From positions 57,379,652 through 57,443,651 of the forward strand of contig OY759265.1 in NCBI GenBank assembly GCA_963662155.1: DNA of 64,000 bases, in the 5' to 3' direction. Position numbers and translations under genes: made by a program. Shown piece after piece: positions 44,701 to 52,364 of this stretch. This DNA is from Lamellibrachia columna. Taxonomy: Eukaryota > Annelida > Polychaeta > Sabellida > Siboglinidae. The stretch's first letter is position 1. The number at the start of each line of letters is the position of its first letter. Under the pieces are notes generated by a model, which saw only the letters and a program-made list of their open reading frames with translations, did no database searches and was not told where the DNA came from.

Positions 44701-45645
44701 CCTTACACTTCACCCCCTGGCAGACGTTACACTTCACCCCCTGGCAGACGTTACACTTCACCCCCTGGCAGACCTTACACTTCACCCCTTGGCAGACCTT
44801 ATACTTCACCCCCTGGTAGACCTTACACTTCACCCCCTGGCAGACCTTACACTTCACCCCCTGGCAGATGTTACACTTCACCCCCTGGCAGACCTTACAC
44901 TTCACCCCCTGGCAGACGTTACACTTCACCCCCTGGCAGACCTTACACTTCACCCCTTGGCAGACCTTATACTTCACCCCCTGCCAGACCTTACACTTCA
45001 CCCCCGGCATGCATGTTCATTCAAACACCAACTCGACTTCTCTGGGAAGCATTCAGCCATGCTGCAATTACTGCTGCATTGAGAGTCTGATGTTCTAACC
45101 ACTGTGCCACAGTGCCATCATGCCACGGTGCCACTGTGCCACAGTGCTCCGCTATGTAGACTTTCTCTATTATGAATATTAATTCTTTTACAAGGATTTC
45201 ATTGATCTGTGTGATCTGTGTAATCTGTGTGATCTGTGTGATCTGTATGATCTGTGTGATCTTCCTTGTGATGCACATTAGAGAAAATAAACATGATGGT
45301 ATAAATTTATAATAATTGTTCTTCATGTTACCAATGTTTTAATGTTTACAAGTCACAAATCATAATGTAATTGTATAAACATTGTTTCTGTTAGACATTT
45401 GCAGTTGGATACTTAATAGGGTATTTTCTTAACAAGCAAATTCAAGCATCTTATCTAAAGTGTTATTTATGATGATTTATATGAATGATGACACTTGCAA
45501 ATGGAGATGTTAAGATGTATTTTCAGCAATTATTGCTCAGTAAACACTGCATATCATTCTGTTTGTTTCAGATAAATACCACCTGCCGCGGAAGTTCATC
45601 CAAGGCTTAGAAAAAGCACCAAAATCAGTGAAGAAGAAGAAGTGA
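29657..45645 (+). CDS. EIF2D: EIF2D (translation initiation factor 2D / ligatin), complete
   Basis: Thirteen plus-strand exons, listed below, join to 1857 bp (618 codons with TGA at 45643); the human protein is about 584 residues. Begins MFLKPFKIKSKTAIKGSDR. Domain order: MCT-1-like N-terminus and PUA domain (residues 1-181, with NPILFEIGKQIYPT and NRAPVAVGQ), an acidic low-complexity linker (181-298), winged-helix and SWIB/MDM2-like region (about 299-466, with MDSLLVECFLSALKSQVKKA), and a C-terminal eIF1/SUI1-like domain (466-618, with QRASNKKV and IQGNQINYIASLL), ending in a basic tail. The family promotes tRNA delivery to the P site, 40S recycling and reinitiation in the cytoplasm. All phases agree. 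Introns 4, 5, 10 and 12 carry large minisatellites, and introns 1, 5, 7, 10 and 11 carry LINE fragments. Confidence 0.94.
30450..31262 (+). mobile_element. CR1 retrotransposon, 5'-truncated, in EIF2D intron 1
   Basis: Plus strand encodes GKCKCLHTGHGNLNVNYKMG through the ORF2 C-terminus to KNKVDTSQEGGL, with one stop (RRNIT*KGKK) and one frameshift near 30833. The 3' UTR ends with the tail TCTTGTTAAATCTTGTTAAA. Very close to the copy at 49434-50790. Confidence 0.9.
31632..31822 (+). CDS. EIF2D: EIF2D exon 2
   Basis: Encodes KKLRSEFGRQYANLQAEQL through NPILFEIGKQIYPT, the MCT-1-like N-terminal domain. Acceptor TTTTAG, donor GTAAAA, 191 bp. Confidence 0.93.
32226..32309 (+). CDS. EIF2D: EIF2D exon 3
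   Basis: Encodes YVLWRCPDLLPAFTTWPEVF and TKLVGGA, strongly conserved. Acceptor TTCAG, donor GTAAGA, 84 bp. Confidence 0.93.
32535..32637 (+). CDS. EIF2D: EIF2D exon 4 (PUA domain)
   Basis: Encodes DLMLPGIIVKGNVSPAALGN through CSVILRGN, part of the PUA domain. Acceptor TGTAG, donor GTCAGC, 103 bp. Confidence 0.92.
32822..34409. repeat. 42-bp minisatellite carrying the EIF2D exon 5 3' splice site, about 37 copies
   Basis: Unit ends TGTGTTTGTGTTTGTAG and starts AGCACCAATGGCTATGTTGT; TTTGTAG|AGCACCA is the real exon 5 boundary at 34409/34410. The left 250 bp is irregular and the rest is very regular, with a repeated multi-unit block (GTACAGCACCAATTTC variants at about 33400 and 33940) showing segmental duplication. 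Confidence 0.95.
34410..34517 (+). CDS. EIF2D: EIF2D exon 5 (PUA domain end)
   Basis: Encodes RAPVAVGQTALSSTDMIAAA through KILHTYRDQLW. Its acceptor TTTGTAG and first codons (AGCACCA) are the last member of the 42-bp array that precedes it. Donor GTAGGT. Confidence 0.92.
34565..34862 (+). mobile_element. Non-LTR retrotransposon 3' end
   Basis: Encodes CTFSVAVSKIWNKLPTL and, after a frameshift, ETIAIYCKTLKTYLFNIAFP then a stop; the 3' UTR contains CTGAGGATTTAG as in the copies at 155-560 and 20630-21175 and ends in a TTATTG microsatellite. Confidence 0.72.
35010..35468. repeat. 42-bp minisatellite, about 11 copies
   Basis: Unit ATTGTATTATCTTGATCATC plus ATTAGTCAACTAGAGCACCA type, in EIF2D intron 5, ending about 40 bp before exon 6. 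Confidence 0.9.
35509..35861 (+). CDS. EIF2D: EIF2D exon 6 (acidic linker)
   Basis: A 353-bp exon encoding an Asp/Glu-rich, poorly conserved linker (for example RLSADEEQDDVVTIERSTDI and KTEERMEEDGNPGKEESEQ). The acceptor GTGTGAAG is atypical; donor GTAAGA. The phase fits both neighbours. Confidence 0.85.
36281..36337. repeat. 20-bp triplication of the EIF2D exon 7 acceptor
   Basis: Three copies of ATGTGTTGTTATTGTAGATC; the last runs into exon 7 (ATTGTAG|ATG). Confidence 0.95.
36338..36455 (+). CDS. EIF2D: EIF2D exon 7
   Basis: Encodes EMDSLLVECFLSALKSQVKK and ADLPLLISKLF, the winged-helix region. The acceptor ATTGTAG is triplicated in a 20-bp repeat just upstream. Donor GTAATT. Confidence 0.92.
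36640..36846. repeat. 40-bp minisatellite, 5 copies
   Basis: Unit CACTCTGATCTCCACCAATA plus CATCATTGTACATGTTGTTC, adjoining the 3' end of the LINE fragment at 36850-37098. Confidence 0.93.
36850..37098 (-). mobile_element. Non-LTR retrotransposon ORF2 C-terminus
   Basis: Minus strand encodes CKLKYLSSQAIFEGMMKGQV and RPQRRWRDDIREW, a typical LINE C-terminal motif; in EIF2D intron 7, about 110 bp upstream of exon 8. Confidence 0.75.
37212..37361 (+). CDS. EIF2D: EIF2D exon 8
   Basis: Encodes RGERLDVKKSGYKKMSAFVK through VKQLTKGVDSIVDIHRD. Acceptor CTGTAG, donor GTATGT, 150 bp. Confidence 0.93.
37737..37886 (+). CDS. EIF2D: EIF2D exon 9
   Basis: Encodes LRRFIVVERETTDEEAKDAS through LPLFRACGHGK. 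Acceptor GGTAG at 37736, donor GTGAGT. An alternative acceptor 36 nt upstream (37700) would also stay in frame. Confidence 0.88.
38591..38674 (+). CDS. EIF2D: EIF2D exon 10
   Basis: Encodes KGDAFSQHQVRQALTDYIRE and NELPTTR (SWIB/MDM2-like region). Acceptor TTCCAG, donor GTCAGT, 84 bp. An RTE-like retrotransposon begins within about 100 bp downstream. Confidence 0.9.
38755..40660 (-). mobile_element. RTE-like non-LTR retrotransposon, endonuclease plus partial reverse transcriptase
   Basis: Minus strand, in fragments: TSETHWCRDVDVVFQQNGY and KGDFNAKVGDDQHSSWPEVV (AP-type endonuclease), RKPPGPDRITAEALTALREDG (RT start) and HFNFVDFKAAFDTVWRGALW (RT motif A). Several frameshifts and stops; the RT is cut off near 38755 and no 3' UTR is seen. 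The 5' side reaches to about 40660, next to the 40660-41935 array. Confidence 0.82.
40660..41935. repeat. CACACCACACTGTATA minisatellite
   Basis: Degenerate 18-21-bp units mixing CACCACACTGTATACACA and CACCACACACTGTACACA; an about 700-bp segment containing CAGTGATTCCACACCAGATT occurs twice (about 40930 and 41648), so the array was partly duplicated as a block. EIF2D intron 10. Confidence 0.92.
42229..42433. repeat. GACA/GATA tract
   Basis: Purine-rich mixture of GACAGACA, GATAGACA and CGCACAGATAGACAGA units in EIF2D intron 10, about 125 bp before exon 11. Confidence 0.93.
42559..42769 (+). CDS. EIF2D: EIF2D exon 11 (SUI1-like domain start)
   Basis: Encodes AVTLDPLLSEVLLTKGEYME through IVQRASNKK. 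Acceptor TTTCAG; the donor GTCAAG is non-consensus but phase 0 continuity with exon 12 fixes it. Confidence 0.9.
42785..42907 (+). mobile_element. CR1 3'-end fragment
   Basis: Aligns by eye to the last part of the copy at 30450-31262: CTAGCAGTCTGAATATATTT, AGGGCGGGCTACAAAAAGAT, GTTAGACTCTC and TGGATGGCAATCTT. It begins only about 15 bp after the EIF2D exon 11 donor. Confidence 0.75.
43952..44126 (+). CDS. EIF2D: EIF2D exon 12 (SUI1-like domain)
   Basis: Encodes VTLIHNLETFGIDPEEFAHN through VLIQGNQINYIASLL. Acceptor TTACAG, donor GTAAGT; eleven tandem donors follow (see the 36-bp array). Confidence 0.93.
44127..44494. repeat. 36-bp minisatellite of 5' splice sites after EIF2D exon 12
   Basis: Unit GTAAGTTCTAATGTAGCTCA plus CTGAATCTCAGCACAG. 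The unit begins at the true donor at 44127; ten further copies begin at 44162, 44198 and then every 36 bp; one reads GTTAGT. Runs into a SINE-like element. Confidence 0.95.
44493..45113 (-). mobile_element. SINE-like element, copy C, with expanded 24-bp core
   Basis: Minus strand: GTGGCACAGTGGTTAGAACA (A-box-like, tRNA-derived), CAGCATGGCTGAATGCTTCC, GTCGAGTTGGTGTTTGAATG (B-box-like), then a roughly 20-copy 24-bp array and CCTAAGGACTGGATACTGTG at the 3' end. Located in EIF2D intron 12. Confidence 0.68.
44530..45004. repeat. 24-bp minisatellite, about 20 copies
   Basis: Unit CCTTACACTTCACCCCCTGG plus CAGA; it is the amplified core of the SINE-like element at 44493-45113. Confidence 0.95.
45190..45262. 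repeat. Short tandem GATCTGTGT repeats
   Basis: About seven degenerate 9-10-bp units in EIF2D intron 12. Confidence 0.85.
45572..45645 (+). CDS. EIF2D: EIF2D exon 13 (C-terminus and stop)
   Basis: Encodes DKYHLPRKFIQGLEKAPKSV and KKKK then TGA. Acceptor TTTCAG. The Lys-rich end matches the family. Confidence 0.93.
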
Positions 45646-45659
45646 ATGACAGGGAGAGT

Positions 45660-45960
45660 TTAAGCCTTCATTTGTACCATGGTCCACATTGGCACATGGA
45701 CAGGTTATGCCTCCATTTGTACCATGGTCCACATTGACAATGGGGCATTTTATGCTTCCATTTGTACCATGGTCTACATTGACACTGGTACAGTTTATGC
45801 CTCCATTTGTACCATGGTCCACATTGACACTGAGACAGTTTATGCTTCCATTTGTACCATGGTCCACATTGACACTGAGACAGTTTATGCTTCCGTTTGT
45901 ACCATGGTCCACATTGACACTGGGAAAGTTTATGCCTCCATTTGTACCATGGTCCACAGT
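45660..45960. repeat. 45-bp minisatellite starting about 15 bp after the EIF2D stop
   Basis: Nearly seven copies of a unit containing CATTTGTACCATGGTCCACA and TTGACACTGGGACAGTTTAT. By position it should be transcribed in the 3' UTR; no upstream polyadenylation signal precedes it. Confidence 0.92.
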
Positions 45961-46317
45961 GATCATACTGCACAATTAATTTATAATCCAACAGTGATCA
46001 TACTGCACAATTAATTTATAATCCAAATGGTTCAGTATCTCTGTGTTTGCTGTGCCTTTGTTTGAGTGCGCCCCCCAAGTGTTCAATGTGTTGGTTGTTT
46101 GCTGTGCCTTTGTTCGAGGGTGGCCCCCCAAGTGTTCAATGTGTTGGTTGTTGGTTATTTATGCTAAATTATGTGGTCGGTGGCTGGGGTTCTATTTGCC
46201 AGAGTGAAATTGTCAAGCCAGATGTAGCGCCACCCAGCTTGGGTTAGTAGTGACAACTTGCCAGTAGTCATGAATGATAATAATTTAAACTCTTTTGTGA
46301 ACGTTGTGAAATGACAA

Positions 46318-46495
46318 CAGTGGACCCTGTTTAACAGAATCACGGATAACAGAACCAAGCACCTAATAGAATCTAATGTATTGGCTGGGATCATTCCCTG
46401 TTCCAGCTCTACTCAAATGTGCCCCTTGTGGGAATCAGGCGCTTAACAGAATAACATTATTCTGGCCTGAAGAGATTCTGTTAAGCAGTCTACTG
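46318..46495. mobile_element. Tigger-like MITE
   Basis: Left end CAGTGGACCCTGTTTAACAG and the reverse complement of the right end CAGTAGACTGCTTAACAGAA share an imperfect terminal inverted repeat of about 22-24 bp; TA follows the right end, AA precedes the left (probably mutated TA). 178 bp, no coding capacity. Confidence 0.75.
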
Positions 46496-46784
46496 TACTG
46501 CATAAAACATGGTGGTCTGTGATTGAATCTGTGCCTAGTTGCTATACTGGTGACAATGTCTGGTGTGCGTTCAAACATTACAGACAGTCGTTATATATTT
46601 TGTATATTGACTGTATCTTTCAAAGAAATATGTATGGTAAAGTCAGATGCATATTTACCTTGTACCTGCTGGTTGCTGTTATGTTCTATCTTAAAGGGAA
46701 ATGTATGACAATTGTTATTGTTTAACTTGTACACGGTTTCTTATAATTAAAATGCTAATCGGTTCTCAAAGCATGTCTAAGTTA

Positions 46785-46915
46785 ACAATCATATACTTCA
46801 CACCTAAGTTAACAATCATATACTTCACATCTAAGTTAACAATCATATACTTCACACCTAAGTTCACAATCATATACTTCACACCTAAGTTAACAATCAT
46901 ACTTCACATTTTAAT
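46785..46915. repeat. 27-bp minisatellite, 5 copies
   Basis: Unit AAGTTAACAATCATATACTT plus CACACCT in the EIF2D downstream region. Confidence 0.9.
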
Positions 46916-46979
46916 CTTTATTGTTATAGTAGGTTTACGTTTTAGAGTAGGTTTACTGTCAGAAAAAATGCGAATTTGA

Positions 46980-47940
46980 AATGAGCTGGTGAAAATCGTT
47001 TCACCTCCAGAGGTGGAGATTGACTGGTCTGTCTTTTAATGCAGGAAAACGATATCTATATATGTTGTAAAACTAGCATTTTTTTTATTAAATTCATTAC
47101 CAAGTTGTGATTTAAAAAAAATATTAATTGATGAAATGTTGTTTTAATGCATATTATTTTTTTAAACTGAGATGTTATAAATACTAATCAATTGAGTGTT
47201 ACAATGTCCAGAAGACTGTTCAATTAACCAATGAAAATAGTTCCTTCCTTTAAGAAGATGTCTCTGTGAAACCTCTCAATCAGTCTGACCGTGAGTTGTA
47301 GTAACACAAGAATTACGATGGTCGGCATTGTCTGCCACAGGTGACTTAAGTACACATTAAAACAATGTGCACAATGTACATTTATAGTGTTTTAATTAGA
47401 AGCAGTTTTACAACTTGGAAGCATGCATGTAAAGTTAAAAATTTACAAAATCAAATGGCACGACCTCACTTTCATAGGAAGATGAATTGTGACAATACAC
47501 AAAATCTCGAAGTAACACAAAAATATTGTATTTTATCATAATAAATCTTGTTGGTTTGGTCAGCAGGACTTCAACTGGAACCATGTCCAGTGATAGCAAT
47601 GTGAAATACAAAATATATAAAATACGTAAACCCAAACCATATAAACCCACGTGTGTATACATATGTAAAATGAATGCATTAATCCCACACACAAAAATCT
47701 GCCATTTTGTTACTTTGGTGAGTATGCATGTATATAAACCATATTTGCTGTAAGGTTAGGATAACCTCAAAGCTGCACCACTGATATGATACTGAAGGAT
47801 ACCTAAATAAACCCTTCACGATTAAAATAGTTACTTATACAACATGTGAAATAAAATATATATACTCTACTAGACATAATAAACGTACAGTACATAAAAA
47901 AAATTGGGCCATGGAAAAATGTCAAGGAATCTGTTGTTAT
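46980..47940. other. Intergenic or UTR segment, nothing recognised
   Basis: AT-rich, no protein similarity or repeat period. An AATAAA near 47810 is a possible plus-strand polyadenylation signal but is too common a motif here to assign. Confidence 0.5.
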
Positions 47941-47949
47941 AAGTGTACA

Positions 47950-48210
47950 CCAAATTGTTCTCTTTAGACAATTAGGTAACAGTTCAACAGTAGTGGTGTC
48001 ATTTGGTGACTAGTGTAGAACAACTGAAAAGTGGTACCAACTGTTTAACACCAGATGGCAGCCCTTTTCAGTTGTTCCACACTAGTCAAATTACAATAAT
48101 TATGGATCCTGCTGATTAAAAAAGGGTGCACACTAATTAGGGCATGTACGCTTAATAGGTCGAATACAGTAATTAAAATATTGGCTAATACACAGAGAAC
48201 AATTAGTTGC
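47950..48210. mobile_element. Nested inverted-repeat element (MITE or hairpin)
   Basis: Inner arms GACTAGTGTAGAACAACTGA(AAAG) at 48008-48031 and its complement at 48064-48087 pair at 23 of 24 positions with a 32-nt loop; outer arms AATTGTTCTCT (about 47954) and AGAGAACAATT (about 48197) also pair. Confidence 0.6.
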
Positions 48211-49372
48211 ACAAAAATGAACTGCTAATTAATGATGATTTCCGAGATATACAGTTGTCTTTTTTACATTTAAGTCATGTCTGGTTCGTTCTATGTAGAA
48301 ACCTTTCCTAAACATTTAGCAGTTCACATATATCATAATTGGTCGACTACAACCAGTTTTAAAATTACATTTCAAATGTAAAAATAACAATTGATAAATG
48401 TGGTATGTCTGCTGCAGAAGTTTATCAGTATCTGTTACATTAATGTTGGCTCTGTCACAAATTGTTGTACGTAAACATTCAGTATATCTTCAGGCATCAC
48501 GCTAAGGCACATTTATTCATATCACATAGACTACAGGTATAATTTTTCACTGTGTTATTGGTCCAGTGAATCTGAATAATGTAACGTTCATAAAGCCAAC
48601 AGATATCAAATGTACGCTGCTACAGGTAATAAATGTACGCTGCTACAGGTAATAAACCTGATGTCTCTCAATATTTCCTCATTGCCTGTGTCACAATTTT
48701 ATATCAGTCGCACCATCCAACATGACTGTCATTTTTATATCAGTCGCACCATTCCAACATGTCATTTACATTTACACTGACTACCAATTCAACTACTGAA
48801 ATATTAATAATACTGCATAATGGTAAATGGTAAAATAATCTTCATTTCTGCAGTCACTTTCCAGTAAACTTGAGGTGACAATACAAACACCACTAAAAAT
48901 ACTAATAAAACTACACAATAGCAAAATATGAATGAACAGTGAGTGTTCGTAAAATAGAACATAGTATACAGTCATTATGCTCTTGGTAAAACTGTGAAAT
49001 TCATTTTTTTTAAAACAATTTAGCCATAAAATGTAAATGTTTGGCTGTTGACCACAAGCATTGTCTCATGAGACAGAAGCAGACAATACTACTACTTTGA
49101 CCACCACCACTACTATTACTACTACTATGACCACTACTATTACTACTATTACTACTACTATGACCAATGTGACAGTATACAATTGCTTTAAGTAGTGTTT
49201 CACACATCAACAACACAAACACTGATTAACTACGCATGTGTGGCAATCACAGTCATAGATATTGGTACATTGTGAATGAATCAGTTGACCATAGCACAAC
49301 ATCAATACTGATTTCATTCTATGTGGTGAATCTGGTCCATATGAACAACTTCTCCCTTTCTTTGTCAGTTGT
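48211..49372. other. Intergenic segment, mostly unique
   Basis: No gene recognised. Holds small direct duplications (GTACGCTGCTACAGGTAATA at about 48613; TTATATCAGTCGCACCAT at about 48700) and an ACT/ACC trinucleotide tract at 49087-49165. Confidence 0.5.
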
Positions 49373-49440
49373 GGGTGGTTTAGCAAGGGTTTACCAAGGG
49401 TTTAGCAAGGGTTTAGAAAGGGTTTAGCAAGGGTTTAACA
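49373..49440. repeat. 11-bp minisatellite, left block
   Basis: GTTTAGCAAGG units that merge directly into the CR1 tail (TTTAACAAGATTTAACAAGA). Confidence 0.88.
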
Positions 49441-50790
49441 AGATTTAACAAGATTTGCCATCCAAGCTAAAGGCCCAGATGGCAAGTGGACAAGGAAGCC
49501 ATTGGCTTATCGAGAGTCCAACAATGTTCATCTACTTATAGCCCGCCCTCCTGAGATATGTGTCAACCTTGTTTTTAAACATATTCACGCTGCTAGCAGT
49601 TACACAATCTGTAGACAATTTGTTCCTTTCATTTATTGTCCTCTGTGAGAACGAGTGCTTCCTGATGTCAAATCTACATTGATCCTTTACTAATTTTACC
49701 TCATGTCCTCTAGTTCTGCTATCCTTCTTGAGTGAGAAAAACATATTTCTATCAATATTTTCATACCCATTCAATATCTTAAAAACTTCAATCTGATCTC
49801 CTCTTAACCTCCTTGTCTCTAGAGTTGTTAAACCACATTCTTTCAGGCGTTCTTCATAACTAAGGTCTCTCAGTTCTGGAATCATTTTAGTTGCTCTCCT
49901 TTGTATGCGTTCAAGCGTATCTATATCCTTCTTACGATATGGTCTCCATGCTTGTATACAATATTCTAAATGAGGTCTAACTATTGCTTTATAAAGAGGT
50001 ATAATTAACTTTTTTCTCTTGTATGTTATGTTTCTTCTAATCAATCCAAGAATTTGATTACCCTTTGAAGCTGCAATACCACACTGCTCTGAAACTTTCA
50101 TATCAGCGCTTATTGTAACTCCTAAGTCCTTTTCTTTTACAGTAGTACCCAGAACAGTATCTCCCATTTTATAGTTTACATTCAAGTTCCTATGTCCTGT
50201 ATGTAGGCATTTACATTTCCCAAAATTGAACAACATCTGCCATTTCTCAGACCATTTCACTAATCTGTCTAGATCGTTTTGTAAATGTTGTTTATCACCA
50301 TCAGTATTAACCTTTCTAAACAGTTTTGTGTCATCCGCAAATTTCAGTACGTTACTTGTTATACTGTCATCCAAGTCATTGATATAAATTAAGAATAATA
50401 TAGGTCCTAATACTGATCCTTGAGGTACCCCATTCAAAACCGATTTCCAATTTGAAACTTCTCCATCTACTACAACTCGTTGTCTTCTGTCAGTCAGCCA
50501 TTGTTCTATCCAATCAGTTATGCTATCCCCGATACCATGGGCTTTTAATTTAAGTAGTAATCTTTGATGTGGCACTTTGTCAAAAGCTTTCTGAAAATCT
50601 AAGTAGATAATATCTACTGGCGATCCCACGTCTATCCACTTAGTGATTTCTTCCAAAAAACATAACATATTTGTTAAGCATGACCTCGCTTTAAGGAATC
50701 CATGTTGAGATGAATTTAATAATTTATGCTTAACGAGGAAGTCCACCATATGGTCTTTAATTAACCTTTCTAATAATTTACAAATCACTG
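49434..50790 (-). mobile_element. CR1 retrotransposon, 5'-truncated, reverse transcriptase open
   Basis: Minus-strand open frame of 418 codons (50788 to 49532) with RT motifs YLDFQKAFDKVPHQR (A), [20 protein letters not shown] (B), VLKFADDTK (C) and the CR1 C-terminus ([20 protein letters not shown]) ending VDTYLRRAGYK. The endonuclease and early RT are absent. 3' UTR and TTGTTAAATC tail are present. The youngest-looking copy in the window. Inserted in an 11-bp minisatellite. Confidence 0.93.
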
Positions 50791-51015
50791 ACTGATGTTT
50801 AGAAAGGGTTTAGCAAGGGTTTAGCAAGGGTTTAGCAAGGGTTAAGCAAGGGTTTACCAAGGGTTTAGCAAGGGTTTAGAAAGGGTTTACCAAGGGTTTA
50901 GCAAGAGTTTATCAAGGGTTTAGCAAGGGTTTACCAAGGGTTTAGCAAGGGTTTAGCAAGGGTTTACCAAGGGTTTAGCAAGGGTTTAGCAAGGGTTAAG
51001 CAAGGGTTAAGCAAG
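50790..51015. repeat. 11-bp minisatellite, right block
   Basis: About 20 copies of GTTTAGCAAGG with TTTACC and TTAAGC variants, on the other side of the CR1 insertion. Confidence 0.93.
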
Positions 51016-51064
51016 GCTGCCAACCATAACTGCAAGCTCCAAATGGAAGCCATCCACAAATGGA

Positions 51065-51480
51065 TTCTAGGAAATGTTTCCCTGTCAATACCCCCTGAAC
51101 AATATCCCCCATGGAAAAAAAAACCCCAGGACAATATCCCTTGTGCATAGTGAACAATCAAGACGAAAATCAATAACGCTCAGTGTGTTGTACAGCTACA
51201 CTACACAGTAATGCAAAATAACAGCTGAGTATATTGTAAGACTACTTTGGGGCTCAGCAGTTAGAATGTCGGACTCAATTGAGAGCATCCAGGTCTCGAA
51301 TCCTCTTGCTGCTGTTTCGAAGCTTTGGCAATTTTATTCACATTAATATAAGTGATTATATATTAATATTAGAGATGTTGCCCATGGTGATTTTACCCAG
51401 GGGGGACATTGTCCAGGGGGGATATTAGTGGGGGATATTGTCCTGGGAAATTTTGCCTAGGGGGATTATGTCCTGATACC
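51065..51480. mobile_element. Fold-back element enclosing a tRNA-like segment
   Basis: CCAGGACAATATCCC (51126-51140) is the exact reverse complement of GGGATATTGTCCTGG (51432-51446) and the surrounding GGGGGATATTG motifs also pair. Inside, GGCTCAGCAGTTAGAATG and AGGTCTCGAATCCTC (51250-51305) resemble Pol III A and B boxes of a tRNA-derived SINE. Confidence 0.55.
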
Positions 51481-52360
51481 AATCAGTTAGGAGTTAAACC
51501 TTAAAAACACGAGCAGGTTGTTCAGATGAAGCAGACGCACCACATAGAGAACAATTATGTTACTGACAGCCTAACACACGGAATAATTGTGAAAACTTTC
51601 ATAGGCATGATGGATTACACCCAGGAACTGTCGGTTTCAAATCCTGGGGTAGCAATAAACCCAGTCAATTTTAAAAAAAGTTGAAGAATTTAACTGCTGG
51701 CCCACCTAAAATATAGGCATTAGAAAATGTGTCCTTTGAATGCGAGATTCAAAAGTATGACTAACAAGTCGCTTGACCATGTTACTGATATGACGGCCAT
51801 GTCCCACTCTTTCTTGGGCACTGGCCAGTTGAGACAGACCACTGGTCACCACTGGTCATCTGTGCATGAGAAGCATCACACCAACTGCCAGGGTTGGCAG
51901 ACTTATTGACTGAAATCAGAAACAAAATATTCATGTCTATTAATGAGGTTGAGCAAAAGTTGCTGTGATATTTTCATAATGTATGCAGGTAAAACTATAT
52001 GTTTTTACCCGCAGTAGTAGAACATTTTTTTTTAATATAAGTAACATGGTATAAATCCTGACGAATATCCTTGATTTATGAACCCAATAATAATGGGTCA
52101 TTTATAGAAATTACATGGGAATTACAGCGCTTCAAAGTTTACATCTGAATGTTTATTTTTTTCTTCAAAGTAGTCATTATGCTATTAAAATTCAATAAAA
52201 TAAGGTAATTAAACCTGATACACTGACAAGCCACATGTAAACAAACCCAATACTGATTGTTTTGTTTTATGCCAATTAAAGTGTTTTTCTCTTTTTAAAT
52301 GTATACCTATGTCTTAATAGACATAATATTGTCTTATTATTGATCAACCTATTGGCCAGT
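51480..52360. other. Intergenic segment, no gene recognised
   Basis: AT-rich. A B-box-like TCGGTTTCAAATCCTGGGG (about 51628) may be another tRNA-derived SINE relic. Confidence 0.45.
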
Positions 52361-52364
52361 ATAA

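Noticed and set aside
47435..47753. Open frames of 75-85 codons on both strands
   Set aside because: AT-rich, no similarity, splice context or conserved motif.
49532..50788. Functional host reverse transcriptase gene
   Set aside because: It is a 5'-truncated CR1 copy lacking the endonuclease and a native start, with the standard CR1 3' end.
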